Source: Pristionchus mayeri (lineage: Eukaryota > Nematoda > Chromadorea > Rhabditida > Neodiplogasteridae). From it: a stretch of 64,000 nucleotides of DNA. The translations under genes and the position numbers were made by a program. Location: contig BTRK01000001.1 of NCBI GenBank assembly GCA_036245805.1, positions 19,475,087 to 19,539,086 of the forward strand, written 5' to 3'. Shown here piece by piece: positions 57,801 through 64,000 of the stretch (its first letter is position 1; every line of letters begins with the position of its first letter). The notes under the pieces were generated by a model. The model had not been told where the DNA came from. It did not search any database and saw only the letters and a program-made list of their open reading frames with translations.

Positions 57801-60800
57801 ATATCAAAGGTGCATGACGTCCTAGTTATCATCCGACCTTGTGCCGATCCCTCAGCTTATCTTCTCCATTTCTGCTCACCTATCGATATTAGCCGTTGAT
57901 CCTCGGAAGTTCTGTTGATGCAGCCAATTGCTCACCCAGTCGTCAAGCCAGATCGGGGCTGTGGGCACGGAACGAGTGCGCTGCTGAAGGGAGGAATGAT
58001 TAATGAGGGTCTCACTAGCTCAGATAGAGGACTTCTTCACTTTCTTTATGACAATTTACAAACGTCTCTGAAGACGGCAAAGATGTTCAAGAGAAACATT
58101 TAGATCTTCGAAGGCACTTGAGCTGTACTAGGTCGGATGAGAACTATGACGCCATGCGGTCTTCGATATATAAAAGGCGGTATGACGTCATAGGTCTCAA
58201 CCAACCAAGTGCCCACTTGAGCAATTACGAAGATGAGGATCGGACCTTGGGAGTGTTAGCTTCGTAGTCCTTCTCGACGAGAATCCTCAGTTGCTCTTCG
58301 AGCATCGACAGAGTCGCGTTCGAGTGAATACCGTCGATTGTGGCTGAAGAGAAGACGTATGCCCAGATTGGATAGAAGAAGAGGTTCCTCATTCCTTGAC
58401 TAAAGTGCGTAACTCTAATTTTTCTCAGTAATCTCTCGAAGAAATGCCGAGCTGATTCAGTTGCGATCACTAGGGAAAATGCCACTGGCAAAAAACAATT
58501 TTCTCGTAAAAAGGTGGCAACGTCGCTTCTCCGCAGACTGCTCATCCCTTTTCATTCAATACTCGACCACCCGCTGTTTTTGACGGAATTCGCTCGATTT
58601 TGCTCGTTCAGATTGGAAAATGTCTCGTGCCAGCGTGAAAATTTCTGCAGACTCGCAACTAGAGGGAGGAAACTCCCCTCCATTCACACATTCTCATCAG
58701 ATAGTGAAAGGAAAGGGAGTGCTCGAAATAGAGAGCATGCACTCATCCGAACTCCGATCTCGTAGACTCTAAGCGGATCAAGGAAAGGTACAAAACAGCT
58801 ATCGTAAGCGGCTCAGCGTCAGGTGCTAGGTTTTGTTTTTGACGATGTTACCGAATGATTGGTACAGGACACATTGAAGTAATTAAAATGAAGAAAATTT
58901 GATGAATGAAGAATGAGGGTGCATTGTTTAATAATGATAGAATTATAAAAAGAAATAAAAACAATACCTGGCAGCGTGAGCTTTCTTCTCGCGGCTGCTG
59001 ACGAATGATCGGATTCGGACTGAAAAGAGGAGGGGAAAGATCGGACAGCGATCTGCGAATCTCTCCAGTCAACACTCTCCCTCCCCAGTCAGAGGAAAGC
59101 GAGGGAGCATGGAGAATGGAGAGAGCGTGACGATTCTTCGACCAAGCTGATCACACAGGGGAAGGACAAGGCATCGAATCGCCTGACTCTTTCGTTGCAA
59201 TCCAGCCATGTTATTGTGATTCTCCCGATGGAATGGAGAGAGAGGCGAAAGATTCGTTCAGTCGAGCAAAACAGTGGAGAACTCTCGTTTGTTTCTACGC
59301 AGAATGGAGAAGAAAAACGGAAAGCTAACCATTGATTAGGATCATAATTTTAGAGAGTTATCAGGGGAGGGAACTTGAAACCGACACCAACCGGGAGACT
59401 GGCACTGCGCTCCTTCTGAGGCTGCAGTCCCGCTCCTTCCTTGTGATCCACCGACCGATTCGAGAGTGCCTGAACATTTTTCGATCCGTTCACACCCACC
59501 CATTTCTATCAGACAGGCACCTTTGAAGTTCATTTAAATAATCTATTATATTTGTGAACTTGGAAAGGGAGACAACAAAAAGGTCAGCTTTGAGAAACAG
59601 CTTTTTTGAAAATATTATTTACCTTTAGCCAGCACTCACAGCTTTGTTCACTCTCGGCTTCCAACTCAACTCGCTTTCGATCGTCCAGACTGAAATTTTG
59701 ATCTTAGAACTTTGATATCCCTCTTTCTCATTCTCATCATCATTCCACTCACTGCACGATGAAGGCTCTCGAGTCTCGCTCTGACAGAGAAACAGCGGAC
59801 GAATTGATGGGAAGAGATCCGACCGGATCTTTATCCTGAACATGTGAACATTGAGGAATATATTTGCTATTACTTCCCTATTATCTTCTCTAAAAGGAAA
59901 TGAACACGACAGATCTGCTATTTTTGTGTTTAATTTCATGTAACTGATGCAATTTTCAATTTATCTAGCATCTGCGAGAAGCTTATTGAACATTTTCGAT
60001 TCTATTCTCGCATCATCTGTTGACTAGAACGTGGTCTTAATATAGGTCCGCTTTTCGAAATTGTTGTCGATGCATGGCAAAATGCTCCTCATCTCGCCCA
60101 CCCACGTGTATTGTGACGGGAACTCGACAGATTGATTCTGCCGGTTATTGAAAATCTTCACGATACAACAGCTGAATCTCGTGATCTTTGACCGATTCGA
60201 GCTTATTTCACGACGCGCAATTGCACTTTTCAGGTTATTCTAGAAGGGCGGAACTCAGGATGATTCGTGTATTATGACAGACAGCGCACTCAAAACCTTC
60301 CATGTTTCGTCATCTGACAAAGCACATGAGATGGAGAGATGAGAATAATTTTGCTCACCTTCATATATTCCTTCTCATCGGAGAAGAAGAAGAGTTGTCC
60401 CTCTGCCTCGTCCATGATGAAGAAGTAGCGGCGACGAGGACGAAGAGTTGCCCATGCTGGAGAGAGAGAGAGAGGGGGGGGGGGAGGAATTGAAGGAATG
60501 ATTTCAAGATGATATTCAGCTAGCACCAAAGAGCAATGTAGATACAATCGCTCTTGATTTCTCACGCTATACTGGATAGTATCTACTAGATAAATGCTGG
60601 CAACAGTAATGCGTAATTTTAGTACAGAACAAGCAGAAGAAGAAGAGATGTGTAATAGTGAAGGTAAAGGTAGTCATCTAGACTGAGCTCGCGTGAGAAA
60701 AGTACGCCAGATTAAAAATTTAGGAAGGCAAGCTTGTTATTTGCAATCCCTGTTTACCATATTGGCATTGTATAGATCACGTATTTTGATATCAAAAGCC

Positions 60801-61167
60801 TCGAGAATACTAAATGGTCTGTATTCAATCCTGTTCGAGCGATAAATCGAAACGACGTGAACAGATGGGGGCTCCATTCAATGGCATTTAAGACGGTGTT
60901 ACGAAAGGAAGAAAGCGTTCCAGATTGAGTACCATTACGAAAGATGGACAAAGATCGAGGAAAGGAATCAGATGTAATCAGAGGAGTGAATCATCAGTCA
61001 ATGAACGGAAGTTAATGAGAATAGACTCACCACTTCCGTAGTGCTTCATGTTGAGGTACCCCGACAGGGAAACAGAGCGGTCCTTTGCCTACAATTAACA
61101 TTAATTAATTAATCATTGACTAATTATCTAATTATGATATCAAGTAATTATAACTTACTTTGACCAT
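43881..61167 (-). CDS. tbc-2: TBC-2/TBC1D2-type RabGAP with C-terminal beta-propeller region
   Basis: The gene starts at ATG 61165-61167 (MVK, exon 1). The PH domain is in exons 61031-61088, 60359-60456, 59753-59835 and 59623-59689 (SLSGYLNMKHYGS, RRRYFFIMDEAEGQLFFFSD, DPVGSLPI, ELEAESEQSCECWLK). A Ser-rich linker (59392-59469, 58968-59019, 58246-58343, 57936-57983) and an acidic exon (54627-54752) precede coiled-coil exons (53706-53819, 52292-52405, 52187-52250). The TBC domain lies at about 51078-49050: LVRGGIPASLRSVVWK, INLDLLRTMPSN (Arg finger, IxxDxxR), TTGYCQGMN (Gln finger), LLRFWDCFLLEGPKVLFRFS. It would stimulate GTP hydrolysis by a Rab; C. elegans TBC-2 acts on RAB-5 at endosomes. 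Propeller exons then continue in phase to TAA 43881-43883. At least one exon between 54752 and 57936 is missing, because the phases there disagree. Confidence 0.82.
52432..53316. mobile_element. Non-autonomous mariner-type element in a RabGAP intron
   Basis: The termini ggttggtgcaaaagtttctc and its reverse complement (ending 53316) are perfect for about 22 bp. The left flank is TA and the right flank TG, again a mutated TA duplication. The interior has two short frames (52588-52830 and 52875-53240), one with WHDGTLIPNY. I could not align either to a mariner transposase. The size is nearly that of the 16824-17716 element. Confidence 0.8.
54958..55210. repeat. Tandem duplication of a 113-bp unit
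   Basis: A unit starting atatcagaatgtgtcgaacg and ending ggttatttgaattcaaa occurs twice, with a partial third start (55071-55096) between. The copies differ by one or two bases, so the duplication is recent. An open plus-strand frame runs through it (ECVERFSFLVSLPRNFDTNE). It lies in a RabGAP intron. Confidence 0.85.
55426..55496 (+). other. tRNA-like sequence
   Basis: It has an A-box-like tagtctagtggtta and a clean T arm (GCGGG, TTCGACC, CCCGC), then CCCGTGC as a 3' acceptor strand. The 5' strand GCCCGGA pairs at only five of seven positions, and position 33 of the anticodon loop (CCGGTAA) is C, not T. It is likely a tRNA-derived SINE head or a pseudogene. A related head follows at 55614. 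Confidence 0.4.
55614..55670 (+). other. tRNA-like sequence, 3'-truncated
   Basis: The segment begins gcacgggtggtgtagtgg, the exact acceptor partner of the CCCGTGC end of the copy at 55426. It runs through anticodon-arm-like cccgcctggacagcgg to tcgggttaca. There is no 3' acceptor strand. The same head recurs, split, at 56162-56206 and 56679-56696. Confidence 0.4.
55741..56023. repeat. Direct repeat block A
   Basis: It runs from tattattagttgtatgagag to agaagacgttcag and matches block B (57378-57598) with substitutions and indels. The best-conserved part is ggaaaggatgctgatgacac. There is no coding evidence. Confidence 0.65.
56162..56696. repeat. tRNA-like unit split by nested fold-back elements
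   Basis: The left part (56162-56206, acacggatggtgtagtgatt...) and right part (56679-56696, ctgagagactcgggtgac) resemble one tRNA-like head cut in two. Between them lies a fold-back element, 56207-56678, whose arms match the intact copy at 24039-24225. That copy is in turn interrupted by the palindrome at 56318-56617. Confidence 0.65.
56318..56617. repeat. Inner palindromic MITE with caagttgtaaacaag motifs
   Basis: The ends ctctggtgt and acaccagag are inverted, and arms of about 95 bp mirror each other (left ...gtgcttgtttacaactt read on the minus strand; right 56524-56617). The centre repeats caagttgtaaacaag-like units several times. It is inserted in the outer fold-back arm. Confidence 0.8.
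57378..57598. repeat. Direct repeat block B
   Basis: This is the partner of block A (55741-56023), in the same orientation, about 1.6 kb away. It retains ggaaaggatgctgatgacac and the acgttcag end. Confidence 0.65.
57758..57844. repeat. CRE-palindrome MITE, copy 2
   Basis: It runs from gcactaggtccgatgagaac to atccgaccttgtgc. The centre cctttgatatatcaaagg is a perfect palindrome. One arm has TGACGTCA, the other the one-base variant TGACGTCC. It lies in a RabGAP intron. Confidence 0.8.
58124..58213. repeat. CRE-palindrome MITE, copy 3, with 9-bp target duplication
   Basis: The element starts tgtactaggtcggatgagaa and ends ctcaaccaaccaagtgcc. A direct repeat cacttgagc flanks it at 58115-58123 and 58214-58222. 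The right arm keeps TGACGTCA; the left has TGACGCCA. A 9-bp duplication is typical of Mutator-like elements. Confidence 0.8.
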
Positions 61168-62893
61168 CGTTGCATTCGAATTACTGGGTCATCGATTGAG
61201 AAATGTCTAAAATTCAGTTCCTAATTAGGATTTTACGAGAAATGAGCGACGGCAAATAAAAGAAGAAGGAGAATCGATGGGCTACGAAAGTGCATGGGCG
61301 TACAAATTGCTCTCTCTCCCAATCACCGCCTCTCCTCTACGATCCAACTTGGCACGAGCGAGAAATCCCCCTCTCATTTTCCCAAACGAACCAAGCACAT
61401 ACACAGAGGAAGAGGAAAAAAGCGAGATACAGCAGAACGGAGTTTTGAATTGGAAGACGAAATCGAGAGGGGGAGGAGGGACGATGGGGGACTATGCCGA
61501 TGAGCTATTCTATTTCGAAAGGATGGGAGGGAAGCCTCTGAACAATGCGGGCATTTGGCCACCTGCGGGTGATCCTTCCTTCCCCTTCTCACGAGGAAGA
61601 AGAGCCATCACTGAATCAGCAGGGCAAAGGGAGATTCGTATTGTGAGACAGGATTTGATTACGCAATTGGGCTCATCAGCAGCAATCATCATCACAACAT
61701 TCTCAACGAATTCCTCTATTGACGAAGGATGATTGATGAGTAATCGAAGGAGAGCAAATGGGAAAGGTCGGAAACCATGAGCAGTTCACGATGCACGCCC
61801 ACCGTACTCCTACCGTACCCGGGGAACGCGAGTGAAAGTGGTGAGTGTATCATCTGCAGTCTCCCTGGGCAATATTTGGCAGACGTCCGGCCCATAAGAG
61901 GATTGCCGTCCCGATGTGAAAATCAACACTGTACGAAACATGCATAATTAGCGCCTGATTGCGATGCCAAACTAGATCTGCAATGCAGAAAAAATAGAAA
62001 GTGCGATGAGAGAGTAGGGGAATGGAAGAGAGGAAGGAGAGAAGACAGAGAGGGGATGAATCGGGAGAGTGGAAAGGTGGTGGAGATCGTGGAGAGAGAA
62101 GGAGAGGAAGGGGAAGGGACGGTTTCTGAATCAGAACGAGAGGAGAGAAGAACGACGATGCTAGGAGATGAATTGGGAAGAAAATGAGCTACGACGAATA
62201 AACTATTCAATCGGCCCTTCCTTTGAGAGCAACAGCCGGATTCGACACGTATGCGGAACCAAATCGAGAACCAATTGTTTCGAAGCGTAAACAGATGTTC
62301 CCTATGCAATGGATGCTTTGGAACTCACTATAAATTCAGAACGCCCAGTTTTGTGACCAGTGGGATTATCCTGTCCATCCCCATTACTCCAATATTGGTG
62401 ATGCGATACGGTCAACTTTTCATTTAACTTGTAACAGCTTATGAATATTTTGATAGATCTTTTCAGTCAACTCCACATGCACTCAACGTTTCACAAGAAT
62501 GCACCCAAAAATGGGAACAAATAGTGGGAGCTAGAAGATATGAGAGATGACACACTTTCTGCTCCAACTCAAATAAGGTACTGTGCTTTTGGAACTCATA
62601 AAGCACCGTTAACGTGTATTTCCTTTGATGTTATGCTATTCAGTCCAAAGTTTATGATTATGCGTTGTATTCGAACTATTATTACTTTACTACATTTTCT
62701 GAATATCATACTGATCAAACCTTCTGGACTTCGCTTCATCCTTATTGAGGCAAACAGCTTTGATTGGCATTTTATGCACTAATATAGTTTGAAGGCTTTA
62801 AATTGCCGACTTGAATACAATAATATTATTTAAATATATGACAAATGCACAATTTCACTGGACTGCATCACTTTAAACTCTTCAATTTCAAGG
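61168..62893. other. Divergent intergenic region
   Basis: It separates the RabGAP start (minus) from the Gln/Pro-rich gene start (plus), so both promoters should be here. Open frames on both strands are purine- or pyrimidine-biased and show no family resemblance. No specific site is recognised. Confidence 0.5.
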
Positions 62894-64000
62894 ATGAGCC
62901 AGCAATGGGGACCAAATCAACCGATGTATCAACAGAGCTCCCCCTCTTTCGGGTACACTGATCAAGGACAGAATAATCACAGTAAGGTCAACACATTTGT
63001 TGACACATGATTAATCTAATCAAGAAAGCAGAAATCTATGCTCCACAGACTGCCATTGCTAAAATGACACTATTTCCACTAGTATAGACGGGGAAACAGC
63101 GATTCATGCCATTATGAATATAGATATTGAGAGACCAAGAGTGTTCGGAATGTTATCTGGCTTTCGGGAAACATTCCATCATACCATCAGGCAACTGCTC
63201 AACCTTGGGCAATTAATCCTACAATGTTGTTTTAGTCAAATATTCGTTTTATCATTATGTTCACTCTGCCGCCCTCTGGTGGACATTCCTATCCCTCCAT
63301 TCGGCATTTTAAAACCAACATTCCCCCTGGGGATGTTGGTTACTCTTTATCACTATATTCGTTGGATAGATGCTTCCAGTCTTCACTGGAGGAGTCTTTC
63401 GGAAGAGTGATAGGACAAGTATCCCCATCACTTTCATTCATTCTATTCTTTCATACAAATGCGCTCTGGTCCCCTACTCCTTTTGAAAATAGATCACATT
63501 TCTCATTACACTCTACATTCTAGCTGTTTAGAACTAAATATTTGGTGAAATTTGGGTACTAAATTGAACATCTACTATGATAGTCATGACTCTCTACCAT
63601 ATCCTTTGGTCATTACAGACTATAACTTCCAGGGATGGGCCATCCATCATCGCAGAACGGAGTTCCGCATCCTCAACAGTACTCTGGCCAAGGATATTCC
63701 AATGGTACTGTTAGAAATTATGCAATCACTGAAAAATACATTTCAGGCTCGCATCCACAACAGAATGCACAGCACAACAACGGTTATCCACAGCAATATC
63801 CACAGGATCAGCAGCAGTACAGTGAGTTTATTTTTTCTGAAACTATGGAATGAAGTCATTTTGCAATATGGATGGATTTGAATTACACTCTTCATTGATC
63901 TCTCGCCGGTCTAGCCTGCGAAAGATGCGAAAAATGAAGAGGAAATTTCTTGCGAATCCGTCTCTTTCGAAACTTGAGTTGTGATCATGATCATTCTATT
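62894..64000 (+). CDS. Gln/Pro/Tyr/Gly-rich low-complexity protein, 5' exons (3' partial)
   Basis: The first exon, 62894-62982, starts at ATG (MSQQWGPNQPMYQQSSPSFG, YTDQGQNNH) before a gtaagg donor. Later exons with the same composition are 63633-63704 (MGHPSSQNGVPHPQQYSGQG) and 63747-63831 (SHPQQNAQHNNGYPQQYPQD), joined in phase and ending at a gtgag donor. A further exon is likely near 63170-63226 (GNIPSYHQATAQPWAINPT), but its acceptor is unclear, and a piece near 63272 (SGGHSYPSI) may also be coding. Such Q/P/Y-rich sequence is disordered and is seen in RNA-binding, chromatin and secreted proteins. No domain is visible before the window ends, so I assign no function. Confidence 0.6.

Noticed and set aside
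60023..60170. Minus-strand frame CIVKIFNNRQNQSVEFPSQY after an acceptor-like attcag
   Set aside because: It lies between PH exons but would enter in the wrong phase and ends in TAG; the PH domain is complete without it.

Overview
The window reads as a piece of a free-living nematode nuclear genome. Genes are split into many small exons by short introns ending in TTTCAG-like acceptors. There are Str-superfamily seven-transmembrane chemoreceptor exons, a calpain with the TRA-3/CAPN5 layout, and a TBC-2/TBC1D2-type RabGAP. Transposon debris (RTE-like and CR1/jockey-like LINEs, Tc1/mariner elements, many fold-back MITEs) fills the space between genes and several introns. All gene models were spliced by eye from reading frames, splice signals and family resemblance, so exon edges may be off by a few bases and some exons are missing.

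Region 1 (1-9.2 kb): the 3' end of one Str-type chemoreceptor, relic receptor exons, a 5'-truncated RTE-like LINE bracketed by 12-bp target-site duplications, a nearly complete second Str-type receptor (6168-7565), and a CR1/jockey-like LINE tail.
Region 2 (9.2-19.1 kb): repeat-rich intergenic DNA, then a 22-exon tra-3-like calpain on the plus strand. A mariner-type element and a long palindrome sit in its last introns.
Region 3 (19.1-23.2 kb): a small coiled-coil protein gene on the minus strand and a 1.06-kb inverted repeat with arms of about 415 bp.
Region 4 (23.2-35.6 kb): three tandem paralogous minus-strand genes for armadillo/HEAT-like helical-repeat proteins. They share a conserved upstream block, and fragments of the same LINE lie between them.
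Region 5 (35.8-43.9 kb): a RING-finger gene with an Ala-rich middle, an isolated inverted RING exon, a RING-less paralog, a Tc1/mariner fossil, and a single-pass membrane protein with a long Pro/Ala/Lys/Gln tail.
Region 6 (43.9-61.2 kb): a minus-strand gene of more than 30 recognisable exons. It encodes a PH domain, coiled coil and TBC RabGAP domain, followed in the same reading phase by a WD/beta-propeller region like the C-termini of ARHGEF10/17 or JIP3. Its introns hold a mariner element, nested MITEs, tRNA-like pieces and duplicated blocks.
Region 7 (62.9 kb to the end): the first exons of a Gln/Pro/Tyr-rich low-complexity protein gene, divergent from the RabGAP gene.

The genes do not form one pathway. 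The most notable items are the apparent RabGAP-propeller fusion, the armadillo-like tandem array, the dispersed RING family, and several palindromic element families, one of which carries CRE-type TGACGTCA sites.
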